The notes beneath the pieces were generated by a model. That model made no database searches. It saw only the letters and a list, made by a program, of their open reading frames with translations, and was not told the DNA's origin. A stretch of 64,000 bases of DNA. Origin: Aspidapion aeneum. Taxonomy: Eukaryota; Arthropoda; Insecta; Coleoptera; Brentidae. Numbering within the stretch: the stretch's first letter is position 1; each line of letters begins with the position of its first letter. Position numbers and translations under genes: made by a program. This document shows, in pieces, positions 52,901 to 63,898 of the stretch. The stretch spans positions 10,138,931 through 10,202,930 of the forward strand of contig OY755047.1 of the NCBI GenBank assembly GCA_963576565.1, given 5' to 3'.

Positions 52901-55900
52901 GTTTTTTCTGAGTTTTATTACACTTTTGAGCATAGAATACCTCGACCAAAGGGTATTCGGTTTGCACGTTTTGGAAATTTCGGAGAAATATGCCAAAAAA
53001 AAAACAGCTTCTTGAAGGGATTTGATGCCTTTAGCGTGGCACCATCTCTCAAACAAACTATATTCCTTCTCATACCTGTGACGAGATTTTGAAGGAAGCA
53101 GGTCCAAATTAGCGATTCTAGCGGCTTCTAGAACTGACTGGGGTAGATCTTCGTCCGAAGAATCCATTGAAAATCTGATTTTTTTGTTTGAAAAATTCAA
53201 AAGACGCTTGTATCTGCAAAATTGGCTTTGTTTTGACAGTTTGTTTGTACTTTGTTGCTATGGTGATTTAAGATGCCAAATCTAAAACCACTAGTGTTCA
53301 TTGTTGTTTGACATTGACAATGACGATATTTATACCGGGGAGGTTAAAAACTTATAATTTGAACCTATTTTACTGAAAACTTTATTTTATCGAAAATATT
53401 GAAAATATAGCAGAATTTTAGTCAATTTGAATATTTTTAGGATATTTCGTGTGGTAGGAAAGATACAAATGTATTTTGAACGGTCTAAATGTTATAGAAC
53501 ACCTCAAAATCGTAACAAATTTACTTTTCCGCACTAGTGCGGAAAAAATATTTTTCCGCACTAGTGCGGAAAAGTGGCACTTTCCACACTAAAATGCGTG
53601 CGGAAAAGTGGACTTTTCCGCATGCTTATAGAAAAAATAAATTACGTCGGCCAATCCCATGCACCAACGCTGAAACAATAAATCATAGCTAATACACCGG
53701 CAAGAACCGGCAGCTCAATGCGGCACAAATACCTACAACTCTTGATACATGAGTAAAATAATAAAGTCACAAGGCAATTGATAAGTAATAATACTGATGA
53801 ATATATATAATACATATTTGAAAAATTATAATAATTCAATACACAACTTCTATCTAATTTTTTAAGAAGCAAATTGAAACTTTGCAAATGGTTTAATAGT
53901 AAAAATTAAAGATACTAACCCATATTTATATTATATTGAAGAAATAACCAATACCAACTTGCCAACTTGGAGCACTTTTGAAAATCGCCTTTGCGCGCGG
54001 AATAAGTGCGGATCATTATACAGGCTATCAAGCGGCTTATAACATCGAAGAAATAACATTTATTTCTTCGATGCCTATATCTTGTCGTTGTGACAACGAG
54101 TTAGTTGATCGATTTTCTGCATTGGGGTTTACCTCAGAGTAATACTCTAAGGGGTTTACTAATAAGGTAATTGGACACTTTTTTAAGACTTGATAGTTCG
54201 ATATTAAGGTTTTGATCGTCTAAATTAGGCAAGCTGACCTCCGTGCGCCATGGAGACGGCGCGGCGGTGATTGATGAAATGTATTTTTTCTTATAGACCG
54301 GTGGACGTTTTCGTCCAGTCTTGGTTTAGTACAATGAATAGAGGAGTTTTACCCTACAAAAGGTCCGGTAGTTCTGAATTTTGGATATGTTATTAAGGTC
54401 GAAAAGGTGGTTAAAAATCTGAGTTTTCGTCACCCCCACCCCTGTGCTTCCTCCGCCATCTTGAAAAAACCATCAAAAATTGGCACTTTTTGTAGTTTTT
54501 TGCCTGTAACGTCGTTCCAGTACACTAAATCGCAAAAAGAGTTATATGACATTTTTTAGAGGATATAATTTTCTACAATTGGGTGGTACTACGGTTGTTC
54601 TGCGGGCAGTAGTAACGGAGCTAGGTAACACTCCAACCTGTGCAAAACATAATTTAAAAAAAAATTAATTAAATGGCCCCCATTTACGGACGTCGCTGGC
54701 GGGTTCGTTGTAAGTCAAACCCCATCGAGTTATACACCGTTGAAAAGAGACTTTTACTGTCAATAAAGTGCATCATAGCATTTTTTAAAATTAGGCTTAG
54801 TTTTTGAAAAAAATTAGATAAAACTTGTAACAAAAATATTTTAATATGTGATTTTTTAAAATTGGTTAAATTTACGGGCGCCTCTGAATTTATAACCATG
54901 AAACCAATCCTACTTTCTTGTACAATAATGTATAACATTTTGTTCTATAAACTTTGGTTTAAAAAAAAATCGAATAAATCATGGAAAAAACATGGATATT
55001 TTTTGACTTTTTTAAATTACTTCAATTAACGGACGCCGATGAAGAGTTTATAAATGGTTGACCCCCATCGAGTTGTACCTTTTTTAAAAGGAAATTTCAT
55101 TGTCTACAATAAAGTATATTACACATTTTTCTCTTAAAAGCGTATTTTTTGAGAAAATTTGAGAAAACCTAAATATGTTAGTTTTTGGAGGGTCTGGGGG
55201 GGTTTTTGAAGAGGTGGTTAGTTTAAGGAGGTGTTTGACCCCTAAGCTCTCTTACCTTTTTGTACGTCACTAAATTTACACAAAAAAATAAAAATAAATA
55301 AAAAACATGCCGTTTAAAGCACTAAATTTAAAAAAAATATATTATTTTCTAACTTACTTACTTTAAGTTAAAAGTTACTCCCACTCCATTACAATACTTA
55401 AAAATATATTTAAAGAATGGATTTTGTAGCTGATAAAATTCTCTACAAGATATGTTCTTAGAACTTTTACCCTAGAACAAAGTATTTCGGAGCTTATGCC
55501 GTCTAAAGTAGAAAAAATCTGAAAATGTGCCCAAGCACGTGATTTTAGTCATTTTCGGAAATTTCCTAGCTCCGTTACTACTGCTCGCAGAACAACCATA
55601 GTACCAGCCAATTATAGATAATTATATCTTCTAAAAAATTTCATATAACTCTTTTTGCGATTTAGTGTACTGGAACGAAATTAAAGGCAAAAAACTAAAA
55701 AAAGTGCCAATTTTTTATGGTTTTTTTCAAGATGGCGGAGGGAGCACAGGGGTGGGGGTGACGAAAACTCAGATTTTTAACTACCCTCCTGAGCTTAACA
55801 ACATATCCAAAATTCAGAACTACCGGACCTTTTGTAGGGTAACCCCCAATATTTTGGCCTCTATTCATTGAACTAGTTTCCTTGGTTCGCTGCAAAAACA

Positions 55901-58900
55901 TTCAGGGTTCCTTGAATTTCTTTGGTTCGCTGTCGTTTTACTCGTTGAATAAAAAAATAGGTTTTAACTGTTTTTTCATTATTATTTTGTATCTGACTTT
56001 TGATTTACTGCAGTCAGGCAAGCTACGCTGAGGATGGAAATGCCTTTTTCCGAAACACCGGTGATCGTGGTTGACTTTACCTCTTTGAAGTTGCCTTTTA
56101 AACTTTGTTAATAAAAAATACGTTTAACGATTTTATGCATTCAATGTCAAATGGAGAGTAATCTTTTGTGAAGTTTGGATTATTTTACTTTTTCTTTTTC
56201 AGACACACTTTTATGAAGCTAGGAACCTTTGCTCACGAAATGGAATGGAACTAGCCACCATAGAATCAGAAGAAGAAGAAAATTTCTTGGAAGAGAGTCT
56301 TTTAAATGCTCAACTTGACAGTGATATTGCAGGTAAAACCATAAACAGAGTGAAGGTATTTTATTTGGCATAATTTTCAGAACTTTCCTGATATTTTGGA
56401 TCAGTTAAAATAACAGAAAATTTAACAGCGGTTACCGTTATTGTTTGTAAGAATAACGGTAACATTCAGAGCAAAAAAGATAGATTATGGAACACTAAAG
56501 AAAAGGATAACACAAACGTTAATTTAATAGTTTCACACACTTTCAACTTTTTGTGTATTTATATTTGATTATTTAGTTATATTAGATTTTTTCTTTAAAG
56601 GAAAACAACTTTTTTTAATAAGATGTATATGGATTCACGCCTTGGGCGCCTCAATAGGACTGCTCGCTTGCGCATATCGTCGCTGTAAAGTCAAAACCTC
56701 GTATCTCGAAATTTGACCGTTTTGAGTTATCAGCGACATCTATTGGTACATTTTTAAATCACATAAGTAGCAAAACCTTTTATGTCGATATCCGTGATGA
56801 GTCAGTAGCAATTTAATTATGTTGTTCACTCGTATCTCATTACGAAGATGCAAAACCTTGTATCTCAATACAGGCTAGCGGTCTAACGTGGAGTGCATTT
56901 TAGAACTTTTTTATTCTGAATTTATTAATTTGTTATTCGGCATTTATTAAGTTATATGTCTTGTTTTTGCTAATTATGGTAAGTATTTAATATTGTGTAC
57001 ACAATATAAGTTAAATTGACCAGTTTGTGCCCGGAATACACTCTCTACACTTTGCGGTCACTAACCAGATTACAATAATTCAAAAATTTTGGATAAGGGA
57101 CACTCTCAGATGGAATGCAACAGTGTCCATTCAACAATCGAGCGACGTATGAAAAACTGAGATGTCTATTCTCCCTTTAACTATGCAGAGATCATCAGAG
57201 AGGCACGGCAAAAGAAAAGTCAATATCAGGTTAAATACATCAACAATGAATTTTTCCAGGACTATTTTCAAATAAAATATTATTCTTCTCTTCGTCCAGG
57301 GAAAAGAGTGGGTGACTCTACTGTTAATGATTTAAGAGCTCTCAAGTATTGTCCTGTCAGCAATATTGAGTTCAAGTTAGATTTTGGACTGGAAGTCACT
57401 TCCTCAACGCAATACCTATATTACTGGCGAAGTAAAAAAACTCAGCTAGCCACAAAAGCCTTAAAAGCTGTTGTGCCTTCTGATTATCATGGTTTTTATG
57501 ATTCCCTTTATCTTCTTTCTATATTCTGCCATAAATAAAAAAAATATTTTTATTATTATTGTTAATTTTATTACTTACTTGATTTCCTCGTATCTCACAT
57601 TTTTTAGCAAAATTGAACAAAATATTAAGAAATGATATTTGACCCATACGTTATTTAACAAAAATACCGATTAGGTAACAAATAAATTGATAGCTAGAAA
57701 ATGTTTCTAGAAAAATCGAAATAGCAAAGTTTTTAGCGTTTCTTGTAAAAACACGTTTTCAGACTTACGAGGTTTTGGCTTTACAGCGACGATATGTATA
57801 TAAGTACGGCCAAGGCCTCCGCGCACTTACACAAGAATTTTTCTTTTTGGCATTTATACTTCTCGACCCACTCTAAAATTTGTAAAGGTAATAAACAAAA
57901 TATTAGAGCATATTTTTTCAAAACAATATAAAAAATCGAAAAGGTTACATTTTCAAAATGGCGATTTTTTAAATTTATTGTCTTGTACTAAGGCCACTTC
58001 TCAAAGCCTCTTGTTCTTATTTCTATACAGTAGTAAATTTTTATTATCAATCAATGCATAAACGGACATCCAGTACCTAATGATTGGAAAATTGCATTCA
58101 TATCCTCAATACATAAAAAAGGAAACAAGCTGGATTTCAACAATTACAGAGGAATTTCAGTCACCAGTACTCTAAGTAGATTGTACGGTAGGATTCTTAG
58201 AGATCTAATAGAGAATTATTTTCATGAACAAGAAGAAGAAGAACAAAGTGGGTTTCGTGCAGGCAGATCTTGTAGTGATAATGTTTTTTGTCTCAAACAA
58301 GTAATTGAGAAAAGAAGCACCAGAAATATAGAGACATAACATAAGAGCATATGATACCGTTTCAGTAGAAAAATTATGGACGATATTGAAACAGACTAAT
58401 ATCATTCATACATACATAAAAGCGATAAAAGAACTATACAAAGGGTCAAAATCTAAAATTAAAATTGGAAATCGACTTTCAAAAGAATTCCTGGTAACTT
58501 AAGACAGGGATGTTGTATCTCTCCAACTCTTTTTAAAATATATATCGCAGTGGCTCTAAAAAACTGGAAACGTAAAGTGCACGGCATGGGAATACAACTT
58601 AACGACCGATTTACCATATACGCACTACAGTTTGCTGACGACCAAGTAATTGTAGCTAATGATAAAGAAGACATGGAGTATATGATGAGAAAGTTAACGG
58701 AAGAATACCAAAAGTGGGGATTAACAGTGAACGTGGACAAGACACAGTACTTATGTATTGGAAACGAATCCAGTGAGTTAGAAGTAGACAATGGACAAAT
58801 AATATCTCCATGCAATGAGCACGTATACTTGGGCGTCACATTTGATAAGACAGGAACAGACTGTAAAGAATTGGAAAAAAGAATAGTAAAAACAAATAAG

Positions 58901-61321
58901 GTTATTGGATGTCTTAACAGTATTTTATGGAGCAGAGAGATAAAAAGAATGTAAAATTTAACATATATGAAACAATGGTGAAAGACACGCTGTTGTATGG
59001 AATAGAGACTTGTCGCGTAACAGAAAAATACAAAACAAAAATGGAAAGTGTCGAAATGGATGCAATAAGAAGATCAATGAGAATATCTAGATTAGATCAC
59101 ATAAGAAATGAGATCATAAAAGAAAGAATGGGAATTGAGGGAAGCATAACGGATGACATCACTAAAAGGCAACTGATATGGTACGGCCATGTACAACGGA
59201 TGAACGACGAAAGATTACCAAAACAGGTCCTAGAATGGCAACCAATAGGGCGCAGAAAAAGAGGACGTCCTAAACTAGAATGGCAACTGTCAATCCAAAG
59301 ATCAATGAGTCAAAAAAATCTGACAGATCGAAGGAGGTGGAGAATAGGCGTCGGACAACGTAGAAAAACGTTCTAAACCGACATAGTAGTAGTAGTAATT
59401 TTTTTTTGAAAAAATTCGTTTCTTTTAGGAAAAATCATAAACCATAAATATGCTGTGGCCTGTTAAGAAGATAAAACACCCTGTAGAATTAAGGAATCGC
59501 AACATTTTTTAATATTTTTTATCTTGGTGTAATCGGTATCTATAGAGGAACCAAAAAATAAATTTTTATTAAAATCAAAATTGTTAAGTGCAAAAGGTGG
59601 CTGGGTTGACATGGAAAGCTCCGAGGGGTGAACAGCTAACCCAAAATGTGTACACCGATTGTGAAAATCCACAATGTTTTGCTAAGATTGTGAGGGATTG
59701 TGGTAAGATTGTGAAAGATTGTGAGGGATTGCGAGGGATTGTGGAGAAGTGCAGCGGTGTAGCGTGCCTGAAGGGGCGGGAGGCGACAGCCCATCAAAAA
59801 TTCTTGCGACCAAAAAAAAAAGGTCATCATGTCTATAGTTTCCGTTGCGTGGGGTTGGACTGTGGTAAGATTGTGACAGATTGTTAGTGATTGGGACCGA
59901 CTGTGTAAAGATTGTGAAGGATTGTGGGATGAAGGATTGTGAAAGATTGTGAGTGATTCGGGTGGATTGTGTAAAGATTGTGAGGGATTGTGAAGGATTG
60001 TGAGGGATTGTGGTAAGATTGTGAGGGATTGTGAAGGATTGTGGTAAGATTGTGAGTGATTGGGAGGGATTGTGTAAAGATTGTGAGAAATGTGTACACC
60101 GATTGTGAGAGCTGTTCACCCCTCGGAAAGCCCCATATCAGAAATCTCACTAAGTTCTGATCATTTTTAGAAAGATTTTTCTTGAATGGCAAAAGAAACG
60201 ATTATACTGATGAATTTGAATGGCTAACTGGCCCACACAAGGATATGAAATACACCAAATGGCTCGAGGGCGAACCCAACAACGAGGGATCCAATGAAAA
60301 CTGCTTGACTATTAGGAAAAGAGGTAAAAAAACAGTATCACCGAAAGCGGGGAATCAAGGGGGATTTTTTAATAAATAAAGCCGTTTTTGAGAATGTTTT
60401 TACTATATTCTTGTAAAACAATTATTTTTTAAAATCCTTAATCCTTAATTTTTCAGAGCCGTTCCATTAGCTCACACACAAATTAAATTTAAAGCAGAAG
60501 CGAATGTGTTCGGATTACCTACATCTATTTGTTTATATTCGGCACTCGGCAGACTTTTAAAACCTAATATAGTTATTTACATTCGTTTACAAAAATTACA
60601 TTAAAAAATGATATTTTTGTAGTGTAATTTTCTCTTAAAAAGATTAACCGAACCGAACCCCTTAGTCGAAGTATATGCCAAAACCGAATCAAACCAAATA
60701 TTCGATAAATTTTGTACTACCGCTATTTTGTACCGGCGCTATTTTGTACCGACGCTATTTTGTACCGACGTTATTTTATTCCGGGCTATTTTATTTCGCG
60801 CTAATTTTTTCGTAGAGCCCTTTTGTCGCTGCGCTGTTTTGTCGCAGCGCTGTTTTGTCACCGCTATTTTGTCACCGCTATTTTGTTTCTCGCCATTTTG
60901 TACAGCGCTGTTTTGTAACAGAGTCAAAAAGATCATTTGGTCGTGGTAGATTAAAAATTCTATATTTTGAAAATTGAGCAGTTTTGATCCCCACGTATGA
61001 GTAAAAAACCAACACCACAGTGCCTATCGTAATGGCTATTCTTCTTCTTTGTGTGCTTGATGTGAGAGAAAGCATTTTGATAGTTCTTTGTTTCTTTAAG
61101 ATAATACCTATGGATGGAACGATGTACCGTGTGGATTTTCCTACATGTATCCTTTTATCTGCATGAAAGTGACAGATGACAGCGACAACACCACAGAAAA
61201 TACAACTTTTTATGATGTTAGCATTGAACGTGAAGAAAACTTTTCATATGACAGCAACCGCCGTTCTTTTGAAACTTATATGAGGCGGCATCACGGTTGG
61301 ACGAGAAATAACAGATATTAA
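48862..61321 (+). CDS. C-type lectin gene 3 (five exons, 204 aa, secreted)
   Basis: Exons: 48862..48931, 51629..51669, 56203..56332, 60171..60323, 61101..61321, with GT-AG borders and the family phase pattern. Compared with gene 1, the signal exon ends LLFESTITG, exon 2 has KQIKHFYAVETK like gene 2, exon 3 has two extra residues (AQLDSDIA), and exons 4 and 5 appear identical. EPN, WND and four cysteines are present. This pattern (exons 1-2 closer to gene 2, exons 3-5 equal to gene 1) suggests gene conversion or unequal exchange within the cluster. Intron 1 contains a large transposon and intron 2 the tyrosine-recombinase element. A second terminal exon probably lies just beyond the window. 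Confidence 0.9.
49158..50630. mobile_element. Insertion inside the CAGGGTGTTC element, itself composite
   Basis: Flanked by TCTGG (5 bp). It contains the AGCTCACAC repeat (49664..50505), in which a 62-bp block (TAGCTCACACATATACTA...) is tandemly doubled and a block with ATGGCGTGTGTGATATCAAA occurs in three versions (50145, 50260, 50385). The outer parts share no obvious terminal repeat. Five-base duplication alone does not fix a family. Confidence 0.5.
49856..49975 (+). repeat. CTGT microsatellite
   Basis: About 29 tetranucleotide units with a few A or G substitutions, inside the AGCTCACAC repeat. The homologous copy at 34515..35170 has only two or three units, so it expanded here. It creates long spurious open frames on both strands. 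Confidence 0.95.
51795..51915. repeat. 121-bp near-perfect palindrome with GTGCGGAAAA motifs
   Basis: TACCTAACTAGTGCGGAAAG on the left pairs with CTTTACGCACGAGTTAGGTA on the right; further in CTTTTCCGCAC pairs with AGTGCGGAAAAG and TGGCCAAAC with GTTTGGCCA. It directly abuts the inverted end of the tyrosine-recombinase element and carries the same TTTTCCGCAC motif as the opposite end. It may be part of that element or a separate small foldback element. Confidence 0.8.
51916..53640 (-). mobile_element. Tyrosine-recombinase transposon with inverted ends, lectin 3 intron 2
   Basis: The ends are a 26-27-bp inverted repeat, TTATTTTTTCTATAAGCRTG followed by GGAAAA (51916..51942 and 53614..53640, two mismatches). 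Near the promoter-side end (53520-53620) TTTTCCGCAC and GTGCGGAAAA occur as several adjacent palindromes. One intact gene fills most of it. Gene 1 lacks it at the corresponding place (the sequences rejoin at AAATAAATTACG, 7944 and 53635). Cryptons and other tyrosine-recombinase elements normally lack classical inverted ends, so this arrangement is unusual. Confidence 0.65.
51974..53200 (-). CDS. Tyrosine recombinase (Crypton-like), 408 aa, intact
   Basis: The N-terminal part (about 36-120) is a helical SAM-like/core-binding region (SRHRYEKEYSLFERWC..., LQEAVFFLAYFSEI). The catalytic domain follows: GLAGACRREEL with Arg161/162, the IPDSKNHTFRSF beta-hairpin with Lys188, GHSFRRSAATMLADSG with His267 and Arg270, GGWKSS with Trp293 and VAEGYLDSS with Tyr302. 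That is the complete R-K-H-R-H/W-Y set. A Ser/Thr-rich tail of about 85 residues follows. Such enzymes cut and rejoin DNA through a Tyr-phosphate link without a target duplication. Met12 is an alternative start. It is antisense to lectin gene 3 within intron 2. The closest group from memory is the insect Crypton lineage; a domesticated gene is less likely given the terminal repeats. Confidence 0.85.
   Translation of the reverse strand: MNFSNKKIRFSMDSSDEDLPQSVLEAARIANLDLLPSKSRHRYEKEYSLFERWCHAKGIKSLQEAVFFLAYFSEISKTCKPNTLWSRYSMLKSVIKLRKNVDLSNFFKVTAYLKKQNVGFRPKKAKIFTKEEIFKFLSEAPDLVYLHMKVATIFGLAGACRREELAKMCLDDIEEKGNMIIIKIPDSKNHTFRSFAISEEAENGKLLQLIRKYVNLRKPETPHRRFFVNYKKGACTVQCIGINTFGKMPSDIACYLKLSNPELYTGHSFRRSAATMLADSGEGITNIKRLGGWKSSSVAEGYLDSSTGFQKNISNKILKFSHPGPSTSQQLSSTIQPSKVPQSSPKCMTTVATDVSENLENAVENQNPSFNLPLHLRKHLPLLSTYSTLQTAPLILMLIIIMDLIKMF
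54332..55870. mobile_element. Foldback element with 300-bp arms, gene 3 copy
   Basis: Duplicate of 8617..10178 with scattered substitutions and a small deletion near 54923 relative to the gene 1 copy. Same ends CAATGAATAGAGG and complement. Non-coding. Confidence 0.75.
56673..57796 (+). mobile_element. TIR transposon with transposase-like relic, gene 3 copy
   Basis: Ends CATATCGTCGCTGTAAAG and the complement. The left end matches the right end better here than in the gene 1 copy (AAAGTCAAAACC versus AAATTCAAAACC). It contains the relic at 57098..57538 with the same internal stop. Confidence 0.75.
57098..57538 (+). pseudogene. Transposase-like fragment, gene 3 copy
   Basis: Reads GHSQMECNSVHSTIERRMKN, stop, DVYSPFNYAEI, then to FCHK. 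It differs from the gene 1 copy by a few residues (GHSQM versus GHSQK, ECN versus ECD, EVTSS versus EVSSS). GHSQMEC is probably the ancestral form. Confidence 0.55.
58035..59395 (+). pseudogene. 5'-truncated RTE-type LINE, gene 3 copy
   Basis: Homologous to 12296..13640 but less decayed: FADDQ is intact, YLGVTFDKTGTDCKELEKR and CRVTEKYKTKMESVEMDAIR read through, and the C-terminal part from 58927 to 59376 is open. Breaks remain near 58337 (loss around the first catalytic Asp) and 58952. It closes with ACCGACATAGTAGTAGTAG. Confidence 0.87.
59622..60125. mobile_element. hAT-like element filled with GATTGTG repeats, gene 3 copy
   Basis: Uninterrupted version of 13871..15809: ends CGAGGGGTGAACAGCT and complement; interior GATTGTGAGG units at 59655-59750 and 59865-60090 with a MITE fragment (59752-59845) between. 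It gives the empty site for the Penelope-like insertion in gene 1. Confidence 0.8.
60645..60920. repeat. GCGCTATTTTGTACC minisatellite block, gene 3 copy
   Basis: Homologous to 16665..17005 with fewer CCGAAC repeats and about eleven 15-18-bp units. The 17034..17224 MITE is absent just after it. Confidence 0.75.
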
Positions 61322-61327
61322 AAAAAT

Positions 61328-61410
61328 TCCTCTTGGACCGGTGCCGTACGGTCCAGTGCCGTATGGGCCGGTGCCTTATGAGCCAGTTCCTCATCGGCCG
61401 GTACCGGTCA
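61328..61410 (+). repeat. 15-bp GC-rich repeats after the lectin 3 stop
   Basis: Same as 17609..17706 minus one exact 15-bp unit. The PVPYG-coding phase is preserved by the indel, although it lies after the stop codon. Confidence 0.7.
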
Positions 61411-61512
61411 CGTTTATTAATATAAAATATGTCTTATACAAGGGTAGATGGGGAACTGTAAATCGGCCGTAGCAAGCATTTTTCTGCTTGCGTGATTGAT
61501 CGCTTTTACCGG

Positions 61513-62208
61513 AAGGAAACGTAATGCTACATTAAATACTCCATTTCCTAGCAGGTATGCGCAAGGAAACGGAATGTTACATTAAATACTCCATTTCCTA
61601 GCAGGTATGCGCAAGGAAACGGAATGCTACATTAAATACTCCATTTCCTAGCAGGTATGCGCAAGGAAACGTAATGCTACATTAAATACTCCATTTCCTA
61701 GCAGGTATGCGCAAGGAAACGGAATACTACATTAAATACTCCATTTCCTAGCAGGTATGCGCAAGGAAACGGAATGCTACATTAAATATTCCATTTCCTA
61801 GCAGGTATGCGCAAGGAAACGGAATGCTACATTAAATACTCCAGTTCCTAGCAGGTATGCGCAAGGAAACGGAATGCTACATTAAATACTCCATTTCCTA
61901 GCAGGTATGCGCAAGGAAACGGAATGCTACATTAAATACTCCATTTCCTAGCAGGTATGCGCAAGGAAACGGAATGCTACATGAAATACTCCATTTCCTA
62001 GCAGGTATGCGCAAGGAAACGGAATGCTACATTAAATACTCCATTTCCTAGCAGGTATGCGCAAGGAAACGTATGCTACATTAAATACTCCATTTCCTAG
62101 CAGGTATGCGCAAGGAAACGGAATGCTACATAAAATACTCCATTTCCTAGCAGGTATGCGCAAGAAAACGGAATGCTACATTAAATACTCCATTTCCTAG
62201 CAGGTATT
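61513..62208 (+). repeat. 50-bp minisatellite, about 14 copies
   Basis: Homologous to 17809..18251, same unit. One unit has a single-base deletion (near 62071) and several have private substitutions. The array is flanked by the same unique sequence on both sides as in gene 1. Confidence 0.9.
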
Positions 62209-62287
62209 CACGAGTCTCTGTAAGCACATGGTGCTGTTTCTCAAAACGTATCTATATTCTTAATGAAACGATATCCGAATTTTTGTA

Positions 62288-62497
62288 GAGTCGGGGACTT
62301 TTTAAATTGCCGTTGTGGTTTTTTTTCTGTCAAAATTAATCATTTAAAGAAATCAAAAAAATATATTTTTAAATATGTATGTGTACAGACAGAGGTAAGG
62401 TTCACAATTTTTTTGTTTTGGTTTAAACTACTTTTCCGAATTTCAAATAGGAATATTTTATATTTTCGAGGGCGGCAATTTAAAAAGTCCCCGACTC
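62288..62497. mobile_element. TA-flanked MITE, 210 bp, specific to gene 3
   Basis: Perfect inverted ends GAGTCGGGGACTTTTTAAAT and complement (about 25 bp). TA on both sides. Gene 1 reads TTTTTGTACATGTTTT across the site at 18331, the empty site. Confidence 0.92.
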
Positions 62498-63180
62498 TAC
62501 ATGTTTTAAGCTAATAAAAATAAAGCAAATTATCCCCTCCAAGTGTTTTTTTTTTCAAATTTATGGGGTTATTAATACAATAGGTATTTTTTAGAAAAAC
62601 GTACAGGTATGTACGTGATGGAGCGATCTTGAGTCTCAATCTACTTAAAATAAAATATACCATCACCTCCAGTATTTTTTTTAAACCAAAATTAAATGAA
62701 AAAATTCATATTTTGACTTTAAAAAATTAAGAAGTCTTTAACACTTCTTAATTTAACACATAAATAGGTGGGTTTACACTAAATTTCGTAAAAAACTAAA
62801 ATAAATTGTGATTGATAAAAATAAAAAATCAAAAGACCGGTTTTTTCGATTTTGTCGATAAAAATTAGGTTGGATACAAAAATACTTTTATAAAAGTCGT
62901 AGTACTTTTTATTGCCTATAACTTTTGTACTCAACTTTTTTTGATAGGAGGCCTACTTTCGTTAAAAACCGTGAAAAACCATTATCCACCTCTAAAAGGT
63001 CACTCTATTCCACCCTTATAACTCGGATCGAATATAATTTATTTTTCCATTCTTTTTTTCACATACGGTTATTAATTTTAGTATTTTTTTTAAATTTTAG
63101 TAAGCGAAAATAAAAAGTTTTAAAAAAATCATAATTTTTAAACACAGATGTTTTGACCCCCACGTATGAACAAAAACACC

Positions 63181-63898
63181 AACAAACGTGAAATTTCGTA
63201 CCCGTGAATTTAAAAATCAAACAAGTTTAATGGCTAATCGGGCAAAAAGGAGTTTTTTGTTTCCCTTATATTTTTCCGTGGGTAGCTTTGAAAAAGCTTA
63301 ACCTCACGGGGGTCCAAGATCTAATGGACACCTAATAAGTGTTGATAGTTAACCGTTTCGTCCTTATGGGACTCCTCAGAACACTGCTGGTCAATGTGAC
63401 AAATCTTGCGAAGTTAATCAGACGGTTTTGTCTCTAATTAAATGTAATTAGTGAGCGAACTATAGCAAGAGGCGCCATCTACCGAGATACGAGAGAAACA
63501 AAAAACCAAAAGCAGGGAAAACACTGCTATACAATATCGATCAATGAAAAGATCGAATGCAAATAAAAGAAAACAACTATATAGTCCGTGACCTACGACA
63601 GCTCTTTGTCTTTTCAGGCCGGATCAACGCATTTTGCATTTTTACCCGTCATCAAGACAGTGAGCGTCAATCAACGGAATTTTTAAGCCAAATAATACTA
63701 ACAAACGTGAAATTTCGTAGCCGTGAATTTAAAAATCAAACAAGTTTAATGGCTAATCGGGCAAACTGTCAACACTTATTAGGTGTCCATTAGATCTTGG
63801 ACCCCCGTGAGGTTAAGCTTTCAAGCTACCCACGGAAAAATATAAGGGAAACAAAAAACTCGTTTTTGCTCGATTAGCCATTAAACTTGTTTGATTTT
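63181..63898. mobile_element. Foldback-type insertion before the second terminal exon of gene 3
   Basis: AAAAACACCAAC occurs on both sides, while gene 1 has it once (18980). Outer parts are inverted copies: TAAAAATCAAACAAGTTTAA and GGTCCAAGATCTAATGGACA on the left have complements on the right (63780-63900). In addition ACAAACGTGAAATTTCGTA at 63183 recurs in direct orientation at 63701, so the right arm is compound. The centre (63353-63695) has no recognised protein. Confidence 0.7.

Noticed and set aside
61513..62208. CRISPR-like array of regular 50-bp repeats
   Set aside because: There are no unique spacers between repeats, no associated genes and the DNA is eukaryotic; it is a minisatellite.
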